This document shows positions 51,793-59,234 of a stretch of 64,000 nucleotides of DNA, in pieces; positions within the stretch are counted from its first letter, which is position 1, and each line of letters begins with the position of its first letter. The stretch is from Pedobacter foliorum. GTDB lineage: Bacteria > Bacteroidota > Bacteroidia > Sphingobacteriales > Sphingobacteriaceae. Both the position numbers and the translations under genes were made by a program. The notes under the pieces were generated by a model, which saw only the letters and a list, made by a program, of their open reading frames with translations, did no database searches and was not told the DNA's origin. The stretch spans positions 1-64,000 of the forward strand of contig NZ_JABSNU010000021.1 in the NCBI RefSeq assembly GCF_013266735.1, written 5' to 3'.

Positions 51793-53283
51793 ATGAAAAA
51801 TCAAACGCTGATACAATATTTTCACTGGTATTATCAAGAAGACGTTAAGCTATGGGCGCGAGTAGCCGAAGAAGTATCCACACTTGTTGATTTAGGGGTT
51901 ACAGGCGCTTGGTTACCACCTGCTTACAAAGCAACTTCAGGCGATACATCCGTAGGTTACGACTGTTATGACCTCTTTGACCTTGGCGAATTTGATCAGA
52001 AAGATTGCGTAGCCACCAGGTACGGAACCAAAGAAGAATATATAAATGCAATCAGCACATTAAAGGCCAATGGGATAGCTACAATTGCCGATGTGGTACT
52101 TAATCACAAGGCTGGGGGAGATGAGCTTGAGAAAATAAAAGTGCGCAAAGTAGATCCTCAAAACCGTAAAGAATTCATTTCGCCGGTTATAGAAATTGAG
52201 GCATGGACTAAATTCACCTTTCCCGGCCGCCAAGGGAAATACTCAAGTTTTATATGGGATTACCGCTGTTTCAGCGGCCTCGATTTTGCTGCAAACTTAA
52301 AAGAGGGAGGGATCTTTTCCATACAAAATGAATTCGGCGAAGGATGGGAAGATGTACCTTCTAAAGAACATGGTAACTATGATTACCTGATGTTTAATGA
52401 TATAGAATCAAGAAATCCGGCGGTAAGACAAGAGCTAAAAGAATGGGGCGAGTGGTATTACAATACCTGTGGGATGGATGGTTTTAGGATGGATGCAGTA
52501 AAGCACATTTCCCATAAATTTTTAAATGAGTGGATAGACCACATGAAGAACACCCTTAAAAGAGAGTTCTTTATAGTAGCCGAAAATTGGGTGGTTGATA
52601 ATGTAGAGGACCTTGAAACATACATAGAACTTACCGAAGGCCGGATGCAACTCTTCGATTCTGTCTTACACCACAATTTATATGTTGCCAGTCAGGAACA
52701 TGAAACATACGACCTTAGCAAGATTTTCGAAGGAACCTTAACAGAATTAAAGCCATGTTTATCAGTCACATTTGTTGACAACCACGATTCTCAACCTTTG
52801 CAGGCATTAGAGTCGTTTATAGAGGTCTGGTTTCGCCCATTAGCATACGCACTTATCCTTTTACGTGAACAAGGGATGCCCTGTCTGTTCTATCCCGATC
52901 TTTATGGCTGCTCCTATAAAGACAAAGACCATAATGGCAATGAAATAGAGATAGAACTCTCAGCAGTGTTTGAACTGCCTAAGTTATGTGACGTCCGTAA
53001 AAACCTCTCCTATGGCGTCCAACACGACTATCTGGATCATCCAAATTGTATCGGATGGACACGAGAAGGCACAGATGAGCACCCTCATTCCGGCATTGCC
53101 GTAGTGATGAGCAACAGTGGTCCTGGTGTTAAAAACATGGAAATGGGACTTAAACATGCCAACAAAACTTTTATAGATGAGCTTGGTAATATAACCGAAC
53201 CTACGATAGTAAATAAAGATGGATGGGCAACGTTTCTATGTGCCGAGAAAAGCGTTTCTGTGTGGGTATTAAAACCAGACTAA
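51793..53283 (+). CDS. amyA: Cytoplasmic alpha-amylase (GH13_5)
   Basis: 496 aa from ATG at 51793 (MKNQTLIQYFHWYYQED); the longer frame to 51721 adds unrelated residues. There is no signal peptide, so it acts in the cytoplasm on glycogen or imported malto-oligosaccharides. GH13 regions are ADVVLNHKAGG, GFRMDAVKH with nucleophile Asp234, IVAENW with acid Glu264 and FVDNHDSQ with Asp332, almost the same numbers as Bacillus liquefying amylase (231/261/328). No other glycogen genes are nearby. Confidence 0.95.
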   Translation: MKNQTLIQYFHWYYQEDVKLWARVAEEVSTLVDLGVTGAWLPPAYKATSGDTSVGYDCYDLFDLGEFDQKDCVATRYGTKEEYINAISTLKANGIATIADVVLNHKAGGDELEKIKVRKVDPQNRKEFISPVIEIEAWTKFTFPGRQGKYSSFIWDYRCFSGLDFAANLKEGGIFSIQNEFGEGWEDVPSKEHGNYDYLMFNDIESRNPAVRQELKEWGEWYYNTCGMDGFRMDAVKHISHKFLNEWIDHMKNTLKREFFIVAENWVVDNVEDLETYIELTEGRMQLFDSVLHHNLYVASQEHETYDLSKIFEGTLTELKPCLSVTFVDNHDSQPLQALESFIEVWFRPLAYALILLREQGMPCLFYPDLYGCSYKDKDHNGNEIEIELSAVFELPKLCDVRKNLSYGVQHDYLDHPNCIGWTREGTDEHPHSGIAVVMSNSGPGVKNMEMGLKHANKTFIDELGNITEPTIVNKDGWATFLCAEKSVSVWVLKPD

Positions 53284-53312
53284 GGCTGGATTAAAACCAA
53301 ACTAAAGCCTAT

Positions 53313-54581
53313 TTACCGTTTTACGTTGCCAACGTTCGAATAGCCTATTAATTCTTCCCAGCGCATACCCGGTTTTTTATAATAAGCAAATACCTGATAG
53401 GTATTTAATGTTTCAAAGAAAGAACCCTCAAAAACTGTCTGATCAATTTTTCCGGTATCCTTATTTAACCAAATATATTTGTAGTCGTAAAGCCCTTGCT
53501 TAAGCAATATGTTGCCATAAAAGCGCTTGCGCGACGAGTCATAATTAAGCTTACTTGCTTCGTTTAAAACATAATTGTTAAAACGGCCAACAACATAAGC
53601 ATCACCATTTGGGGTAGGAGGTACGGCATTTAAAGTGAAAAGAACATTCGCGTAATCACCCTCAGTTGGGTCATCGCTACCTTCCTTATTCCTGATAAAG
53701 AAATTACCATTTTCATCAACCAGATTGCTGTATTTAGCCTTACTGGTATTGATGTCCTGAAAAAGAACAACATTCGTTGCAGAGTCTTTAATAATATCTT
53801 GCACATTGTCGCCCTTGTAGCGCAAGCTGCGGATATCAAACTTTCTAAACTCATTACCTGCCGGAAAATCATTGCTGTTTATCTCATTGTAAGCCAATGA
53901 ACCCGGCTTAATAAAGTTTGGTTTTGTGTTTACAATTGCCGTCTGGGGATTTCCGTTTTGCATCACTATCGCTTTCAAATCCGTATACGGGTTCTGAATT
54001 GGCGATTGATGTAAGATAGTGAAGTTAACTTTCTGATTGCTAAAACGCAGTGATACCTGCGAACTGGCCACCACATCTACAGCGATATTGGCCGTGTTAT
54101 TTACCACATAAAACTGCTGAGAAATAACCGGTTTCTGCTGATTACCCTCTTCATAAACCTTTAAAATATAGTTGCCTGCAATTTTAGGTTTAATCTGACT
54201 GTTCGGTAAAGTTAAGTGGTAGTGGGTGTACTTTTGGATAGTCCCAAAAGAGTATTTAAAGTCACTGATCCTGTCTTCAGTTAAGGTTTCCAGATAATCA
54301 ATGGTTGATAAGCGAGACGATTTCCAGTCCGAAGTGCAATGCTCAACCGTGTACCAGTAGTTTTTGCTACCTGCATTCAGGTCGTCAAATGAAAACACTA
54401 AGAATTCGCTTGATTTTAAAGTAATTACCGGTAGGGACTGTTCTTTTTGCGAGTTGTAACACTGTACCGTTTTTATTTGAGGCTGGTACACCTTGTTTTC
54501 ATATACAAATTGCTGATTTTGAGCAACAGCAATTTGTATACTTAACAACAGTAAAAAGAATAATCCTGCGGGTTTTATCAT
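53313..54581 (-). CDS. DUF5103 protein (type IX secretion plug-like)
   Basis: 422 aa, signal peptide MIKPAGLFFLLLLSIQIAVA. The beta-rich N-terminal domain (FVYENKVYQPQIKTVQCYNS, LVFSFDDLNAGSKNYWYTVE) and C-terminal beta domain (GDAYVVGRFNNYVLNEASKL, GLYDYKYIW) match the family named for the plug that seals the SprA translocon of type IX secretion. That role comes from work on the family, not from this sequence. Its ATG overlaps the stop of the ABC-F gene by 4 bp, so both are translated from one mRNA. Confidence 0.88.
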   Translation of the reverse strand: MIKPAGLFFLLLLSIQIAVAQNQQFVYENKVYQPQIKTVQCYNSQKEQSLPVITLKSSEFLVFSFDDLNAGSKNYWYTVEHCTSDWKSSRLSTIDYLETLTEDRISDFKYSFGTIQKYTHYHLTLPNSQIKPKIAGNYILKVYEEGNQQKPVISQQFYVVNNTANIAVDVVASSQVSLRFSNQKVNFTILHQSPIQNPYTDLKAIVMQNGNPQTAIVNTKPNFIKPGSLAYNEINSNDFPAGNEFRKFDIRSLRYKGDNVQDIIKDSATNVVLFQDINTSKAKYSNLVDENGNFFIRNKEGSDDPTEGDYANVLFTLNAVPPTPNGDAYVVGRFNNYVLNEASKLNYDSSRKRFYGNILLKQGLYDYKYIWLNKDTGKIDQTVFEGSFFETLNTYQVFAYYKKPGMRWEELIGYSNVGNVKR

Positions 54582-56506
54582 TTACTTTCTAGTTCCATTA
54601 TGTCAGAAGCCAGCTCTTCCCAAGTATTTTGGGCAGTATCTAACTTATGTTTGGCAGCTAAATATCTCTTATTTGCTTCGGCAAGTTTACCTGCGTCCGA
54701 ATAAACTGCCTCATCAGCAAGCTCAGCCTCAACAGCTTTAACGTCCGATTCAAAAGAAGCAACCTCAACCTCAATCTTTTTCAATTGATCGTTTAGCTTT
54801 TTAAGCTGTTGCACAGTGTTTGGCGCAGCAGGTTGTTTTTGTTCAATTGCTTTTTTAACCTCTTTTACCTCTTTGTCAGGTCTAACAGGAATATCGCTAG
54901 GTTTTGCAGGAGGTCTTTTGCTATTCCACTCTTCGTATTCAGCATAAGTTCCAGGATATTCTTTAATGTCTTTATCCTCAATGAACCAGATTTTATTGGC
55001 AACATTATCTAAGAAATACCTATCGTGAGATACTGCAATAAAAGTACCCTCATACTGCTGTAAAGCCTGAATAAGGATGTTTACAGATTGTATGTCAAGG
55101 TGATTCGTTGGCTCATCCAGAATCAGGAAGTTAGAGTCAGTTGTTAGCGATTTAGCCAAAGCAACCCTCGATTTCTCCCCTCCGGATAATACACGGATTT
55201 TCTTAAACACATCATCACCCGTGAAAAGGAAACATCCCAATATACCACGTAATTCAGTGTCAGTATGTTTAGGCGCAAAAGCCTGTAACTCTTCAAGAAT
55301 GCTGTTTCCAAGGTGTAACGACTCCAATTGATGCTGCGCAAAAAATGTAGTAGTAACATTATGACCAGTTTCACATCTACCTGTAAAACCTTCAGCCTCA
55401 GCAATAATTCTCAGTAAGGTCGATTTACCTTTACCGTTGGCACCAATCAAGGCAATTTTATCACCTTTCTCGATGATACCTTCGGCATTATCAAGAATAT
55501 CCACATTAGGATAGCTCTTAGTAGCACCCTCAATTGTAACTACGTGACGGCCTGAAGGTTTAGAGAACTTAAACTGGAAGTTTACAGTAGGGTTGTCATC
55601 ATCAACATCCTCTACGCGCTCCATTTTATCCAAAGCCTTCATTCTCGACTGAGCCATTTTAGCTTTAGAAGCTTTCGCTCTAAAACGTTCAATTAAGCGC
55701 TCTTCCTGCTTAATTTTAGCCTGTTGATTTTTGAATTCTCCTTTTTGAATTTCACCACGCAATGCTTTTTCTTCAAGGTAGAAACTGTAATTTCCAGCAT
55801 AAGAAGTTAACTTTCCTTTGCGAGATTCAACAGTTTTGTTTACCACCTTATCTAAAAAGTACCTATCGTGAGATACAATTACAATAGCACCTTCAAAAGT
55901 TAAAAGGTAAGTCTCTAACCATTTAATAGACGGTAAATCCATGTGGTTGGTAGGCTCATCCAGTAACAAGATATCAGGAGTTTGCAATAGAATTTTAGCA
56001 AGCATAACACGCATACGCCAACCTCCAGAGAAGGTATTTAGCGGTCTTAACTGATCCTGAGTACTAAAACCCAAACCGGCCAGAATCTCGTTAGCTCTAT
56101 ATTCTATATTATACCCGTCTAAAGCTTCAAATTCCTGTTGCTTATCGCTCAGTTTATTTAAAACTTCTTCAGAATAATCTGTTTCTATTTTTTTAAGTAG
56201 TTCTTCAATCTCATCGTGCAATTGGTTTTGGCGTTCAAAAGCCTCCATTGCAACGTGTAATATACTATGGTGAGAATCGTAAGAAAGTAAATCCTGGTTT
56301 AAGTAACCTATTTTTAAGTCTTTAGACATAGAAATAGTACCCGAAGAAGGAGCATACTCACCTACTATTATTTTTAAAAGTGTAGATTTTCCTGTTCCAT
56401 TGGCACCAATTAGCCCAACTCGGTCTCCCGGTTTAATGTGCCAATTAGCCTCGTCATATAAAGCTCTGGAGCCTATCAGGAATGTTAAGTCGTTTATCGA
56501 AATCAT
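54578..56506 (-). CDS. ABC-F family ATPase (translation factor type)
   Basis: 642 aa from ATG at 56506 (MISINDLTFLIGSRALYDE). Two ABC cassettes: Walker A GANGTGKST and GANGKGKSTLL, signatures TFSGGWRMRVMLAK and LSGGEKSRVALAKSL, Walker B LLLDEPTNHMD and LILDEPTNHLD. A linker of about residues 240-300 (KASKAKMAQSRMKALDKMER) and a C-terminal coiled coil (530-642) are typical. ABC-F proteins act on ribosomes, some in antibiotic resistance, and this looks like the Uup/EttA-like group. It lacks membrane segments. Confidence 0.95.
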   Translation of the reverse strand: MISINDLTFLIGSRALYDEANWHIKPGDRVGLIGANGTGKSTLLKIIVGEYAPSSGTISMSKDLKIGYLNQDLLSYDSHHSILHVAMEAFERQNQLHDEIEELLKKIETDYSEEVLNKLSDKQQEFEALDGYNIEYRANEILAGLGFSTQDQLRPLNTFSGGWRMRVMLAKILLQTPDILLLDEPTNHMDLPSIKWLETYLLTFEGAIVIVSHDRYFLDKVVNKTVESRKGKLTSYAGNYSFYLEEKALRGEIQKGEFKNQQAKIKQEERLIERFRAKASKAKMAQSRMKALDKMERVEDVDDDNPTVNFQFKFSKPSGRHVVTIEGATKSYPNVDILDNAEGIIEKGDKIALIGANGKGKSTLLRIIAEAEGFTGRCETGHNVTTTFFAQHQLESLHLGNSILEELQAFAPKHTDTELRGILGCFLFTGDDVFKKIRVLSGGEKSRVALAKSLTTDSNFLILDEPTNHLDIQSVNILIQALQQYEGTFIAVSHDRYFLDNVANKIWFIEDKDIKEYPGTYAEYEEWNSKRPPAKPSDIPVRPDKEVKEVKKAIEQKQPAAPNTVQQLKKLNDQLKKIEVEVASFESDVKAVEAELADEAVYSDAGKLAEANKRYLAAKHKLDTAQNTWEELASDIMELESK

Positions 56507-56545
56507 GTGGCTGCAAAAATACAAACAAATTCCTATCTTCGTCCC

Positions 56546-57583
56546 ATGTACCGTTTAATTAAGCCTATATTTTTTCAATTTGATCCCGAAAAAGTTCATT
56601 ATTTCGTCGTTAAGCGATTGAAATGGTTTCATGATCACTTCCCGCTTGGTCAAACTATCCTTAGAGGGAGCTTTGATGTTAACATTAAGGGACTTGAGCG
56701 CGAAGTTTTTGGTATTAAATTTAAAAATCCTGTAGGTCTTGCGGCAGGTTTTGATAAAAACGGAGAGTACATAGAAGCATTAAGCGATCTTGGCTTTGGC
56801 TTTATAGAAGTTGGAACAGTTACACCTTTGCCTCAGCCGGGTAATGATAAACCAAGGATGTTCCGTTTGCAGGATGATGATGCAATTATCAATCGCATGG
56901 GCTTTAACAACAAAGGTGTAGATACCCTTGCTGAAAGACTTAGATTGTTAAAAAGCAAAAACAGCGACATCGTTGTTGGCGGTAACATCGGTAAAAACAA
57001 AAACACTCCTAATGAGGATGCGCTAAGCGATTATATAAAATGTTTTGACCGTTTATTCGATGTAGTCGATTATTTTGTAGTAAACGTAAGTTCTCCAAAT
57101 ACGCCAGGATTAAGGGCATTGCAAGAAAAAGAACCATTGATGCAGCTGTTGAATACCTTACAGCAACGCAATAGTAAAAATAACATCAGCAGACCAATTC
57201 TGCTTAAAATAGCTCCAGACTTGACTAATGAACAGCTCGACGATATCGTAGAGATTGTAATGACGACAGGCATCGCAGGGGTTATCGCTACCAATACAAC
57301 TATCGATAGGAGTACTTTACAAAGTCCAGAGCCACTTAGAAGTGAAATGGGAGGCTTAAGTGGTAAGCCACTAACCAATCGTTCTGTTGAGGTGGTGAAG
57401 TATTTATCTACCAAATCAAACAAAGCATTTCCAATCATTGGAGTAGGAGGGATTCATTCTCCTAAAGATGCGCAGGCTATGCTTGATGCAGGTGCTTCAT
57501 TGGTTCAGTTGTATACTGGTTTCATTTATGAAGGTCCGGGACTGATCAAAAGAATCTGTAAAGAGCTAGTTCGGAAACATTAA
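56546..57583 (+). CDS. pyrD: Dihydroorotate dehydrogenase, quinone type (class 2)
   Basis: 345 aa from ATG at 56546 (MYRLIKPIFFQFDPEKVHYF). It oxidises dihydroorotate to orotate in UMP synthesis and passes electrons to quinone. The N-terminal extension of about 40 residues (FQFDPEKVHYFVVKRLKWF) is the membrane-associated helix of class 2. The FMN-site stretches are PVGLAAGFDKNGE, GTVTPLPQPGNDKPR with GFNNKG, and IGVGGIHSPKDA. The catalytic serine lies in VNVSSPNTPGLRALQ. The gene is divergent from the ABC-F gene (40 bp). Confidence 0.97.
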   Translation: MYRLIKPIFFQFDPEKVHYFVVKRLKWFHDHFPLGQTILRGSFDVNIKGLEREVFGIKFKNPVGLAAGFDKNGEYIEALSDLGFGFIEVGTVTPLPQPGNDKPRMFRLQDDDAIINRMGFNNKGVDTLAERLRLLKSKNSDIVVGGNIGKNKNTPNEDALSDYIKCFDRLFDVVDYFVVNVSSPNTPGLRALQEKEPLMQLLNTLQQRNSKNNISRPILLKIAPDLTNEQLDDIVEIVMTTGIAGVIATNTTIDRSTLQSPEPLRSEMGGLSGKPLTNRSVEVVKYLSTKSNKAFPIIGVGGIHSPKDAQAMLDAGASLVQLYTGFIYEGPGLIKRICKELVRKH

Positions 57584-57680
57584 AATATTTCATGAGATTG
57601 AGGAAGTTTGAGGTCATTTGACTTTGGGCTTAAGCTGCTTCGCGCCTAGCTTTGAGTAACACCACAATCGTTGCAGGATG

Positions 57681-57757
57681 AGTCTACCTTGAGTCCACCT
57701 TTTTTCTAGGAAAACGTGGACTCAACGTGGACTGACTGTGGACTCACCGTGGACTGA
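57681..57757. repeat. Array of 11-bp GTGGACT repeats with an inverted left arm
   Basis: CGTGGACT recurs every 11 bp at 57715, 57726, 57737 (TGTGGACT) and 57748, with alternating CAA, GAC, CAC and GAC spacers. AGTCTACC (57681) and AGTCCACC (57692) are also 11 bp apart and oriented oppositely, so the arms pair as a long imperfect hairpin. Confidence 0.8.
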
Positions 57758-57804
57758 CTCGAGCCCGAGTTGGGAGAAGCACAAAGGAAAATAAGGATTA
57801 ACTC

Positions 57805-57909
57805 CGTCGTCCTGAGTTTATTTTGCTTCGCAGCTTCTTCGAGGTCAGGACCTCGCACTAGCAAGGCTTTCTTTCTCTTGAGAGATGCTGAAATAAATTA
57901 CCAATGACA
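57805..57909. repeat. Diverged copy of the palindromic repeat (inverted core)
   Basis: It begins CGTCGTCCTGAGTTTATTTT, contains GACCTCGCACTAGCAAGGC and TTTCTTTCTCTTGAG, and ends CTGAAATAAATTACCAATGA. The core is in opposite orientation to the copy at 2756. The right end is decayed. Confidence 0.75.
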
Positions 57910-57940
57910 GATTGTTTTTTAAACACTCTGCTAATGTGTT

Positions 57941-58022
57941 CGTCATGCCGCCGAAGGGCGGTATCTCGCACTAGCTAGGTTTTCTTTCTCTTGAGGGGTC
58001 CTGAAATAAATTCAGGATGACG
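57941..58022. repeat. Second nearby copy of the palindromic repeat
   Basis: CGTCATGCCGCCGAAGGGCG opens it, with an extra CCGCC/GGCGG hairpin. The core CTCGCACTAGCTAGG and TTTCTTTCTCTTGAGGGG follow, then the intact end TCCTGAAATAAATTCAGGAT. The left arm has been replaced by the GC-rich hairpin while the right arm is normal. Confidence 0.8.
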
Positions 58023-58102
58023 ACCGATTATACAAAATTGTCATTACCACTTTTTTGTATTTTTTCTAATGCTAGGCTCTCAGCATGACGATCGTAAAAC
58101 TA

Positions 58103-58135
58103 AAAAGGGTAATCATGATTCATGATTACCCTTTT
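58103..58135. terminator. Strong bidirectional terminator of the 58-aa gene
   Basis: AAAAGGGTAATCATG (58103-58117) pairs with CATGATTACCCTTTT (58121-58135) over a 3-nt loop, a 15-bp stem. It begins 23 nt after the 58-aa gene stop. T-rich sequence follows on both strands (TTTTTAGTTTTA on the minus strand). Confidence 0.85.
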
Positions 58136-58158
58136 AATTCCTTTTAGAAAAGACTTAC

Positions 58159-58335
58159 TTATGCGTTAGCTGTAAGTTTTAATAAAACTGCGTTGTTTTT
58201 AGCTAACTGATCTTTTGTAGATTGACGTGAACGGCTACCTAATTCGATGTTAGTAGCAAGTTTCAAGTTTTTCACATCTAATTTTGCGAAAGTTTTATTT
58301 CTTCTGTCTTTTCTTTTTAATCTAGTAACTGCCAT
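58159..58335 (-). CDS. Small basic protein, 58 aa, possible ribosomal protein
   Basis: A complete ATG-to-TAA frame of 58 codons. The protein is strongly basic at the N-terminus (MAVTRLKRKDRRNKTFAKLD) and continues VKNLKLATNIELGSRS then QLAKNNAVLLKLTANA. Its size, charge and position suggest a translation role. It follows tRNA-Cys by 29 bp and lies downstream of a TrmH-family gene, with a strong terminator after it. A Bacteroidetes-specific small ribosomal protein (bL38) was described from ribosome structures; whether this is it needs alignment. Codon use is normal. Confidence 0.75.
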   Translation of the reverse strand: MAVTRLKRKDRRNKTFAKLDVKNLKLATNIELGSRSRQSTKDQLAKNNAVLLKLTANA

Positions 58336-58364
58336 GTTAATCTTTTTTATTTATTATAAACTTG

Positions 58365-58435
58365 AGGTCGAGAGCGGATTCGAACCGCTGTAGGAGGTTT
58401 TGCAGACCTCTGCCTAGCCACTCGGCCACTCGACC
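58365..58435 (-). tRNA. tRNA-Cys (GCA)
   Basis: 71 nt on the minus strand. The acceptor stem is GGTCGAG with CTCGACC. The anticodon arm is GAGGT-CTGCAAA-ACCTC, giving anticodon GCA. The T arm is AGCGG-TTCGAAT-CCGCT. No CCA is encoded. The cloverleaf closes cleanly. It is co-directional with the 58-aa gene. Confidence 0.95.
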
Positions 58436-58490
58436 CTACTGATTTTCAGGTTGCAAAAATAGTAAATAATACTTAGGATGCAATTTATTT

Positions 58491-59234
58491 CTAAAAATTT
58501 CTGCAAATATCTGCACAAAGAATTGCTGCCGATATCGCAACGTTCAATGACTCAGCGCCTCCCACTCTCGGAATAGTTACCGGATTTGTAATTAAATTTA
58601 TTATTTCAGGTGAGATACCTTGCCCTTCATTGCCCAAAATTACAACACCCTCTTTTCCCCATTTTGTTTCATACATGCTGGTTCCGTTAAAAACCGCACC
58701 AAAAACAGGCACTTTTATGTCTTTCAAAAGTGTTGGAAGCTCTTCGTAATAAACATTCACCCTGCTCAATGAACCCATTGTAGCCTGTACAGTTTTTGGG
58801 TTATAAATTTCGACAGTGTTATTAGAGCATATAATTTGTTTAAAACCAAACCAGTCAGCCGTACGAATAATTGTACCAAGATTGCCCGGATCCTGAACTC
58901 CATCAAGCATTAAAGAAAACGATCCTTTAAGACTGCTAACATCCAGACTACGGCTTTTTGGAATATGTACCAGCGCAAGTACACCTTGTGGCGTTTGTAA
59001 AGTACTAATCTTATCCAGTTCCGCGTTGTTTACTTCAAATAACTTTATATTTGCAGGCAAATTGGGCAGTAAAGACTGATATTGAGCCAGATAATATATA
59101 CTATGTATCTGGTACGAAGATTCAATAAATTCTACAATAGATTTTATACCTTCAATAATAAATATCCCATTTTCTTTACGGTACTTTTTTTGATGTAACG
59201 ATTTTATAAAACCTATCTGAGATTTTGAAAGCAT
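58491..59234 (-). CDS. TrmH-family (SpoU) RNA 2'-O-methyltransferase
   Basis: 247 aa from ATG at 59234 (MLSKSQIGFIKSLHQKKYRK); an upstream extension of 12 codons is not required. An N-terminal substrate-binding domain is followed by the knotted methyltransferase: DPGNLGTIIRTADWFG (motif 1 with the catalytic Arg), VILGNEGQGIS (motif 2) and PRVGGAESLNVAISAA (motif 3). It methylates a ribose in rRNA or tRNA with SAM; the exact site is unknown. Its start codon lies inside the start region of the divergent tamL-like gene (59225). Confidence 0.93.
   Translation of the reverse strand: MLSKSQIGFIKSLHQKKYRKENGIFIIEGIKSIVEFIESSYQIHSIYYLAQYQSLLPNLPANIKLFEVNNAELDKISTLQTPQGVLALVHIPKSRSLDVSSLKGSFSLMLDGVQDPGNLGTIIRTADWFGFKQIICSNNTVEIYNPKTVQATMGSLSRVNVYYEELPTLLKDIKVPVFGAVFNGTSMYETKWGKEGVVILGNEGQGISPEIINLITNPVTIPRVGGAESLNVAISAAILCADICRNF

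Larger units (their letters stand above)
57584..58158. other. 575-bp gap filled with repeats between pyrD and the 58-aa gene
   Basis: No gene is seen. It contains an array of 11-bp GTGGACT units (57681-57757), two copies of the palindromic repeat (57805-57909 and 57941-58022) and a strong hairpin (58103-58135). Flanking genes converge here: pyrD runs right, while the 58-aa gene runs left. Confidence 0.7.

Noticed and set aside
57070..57438. 122-aa minus-strand frame inside pyrD
   Set aside because: Antisense to conserved FMN-binding parts of pyrD; no independent support.
57681..57757. CRISPR array
   Set aside because: The 11-bp units are too short, spacers are 3 bp and not unique, and no cas gene is in the window.
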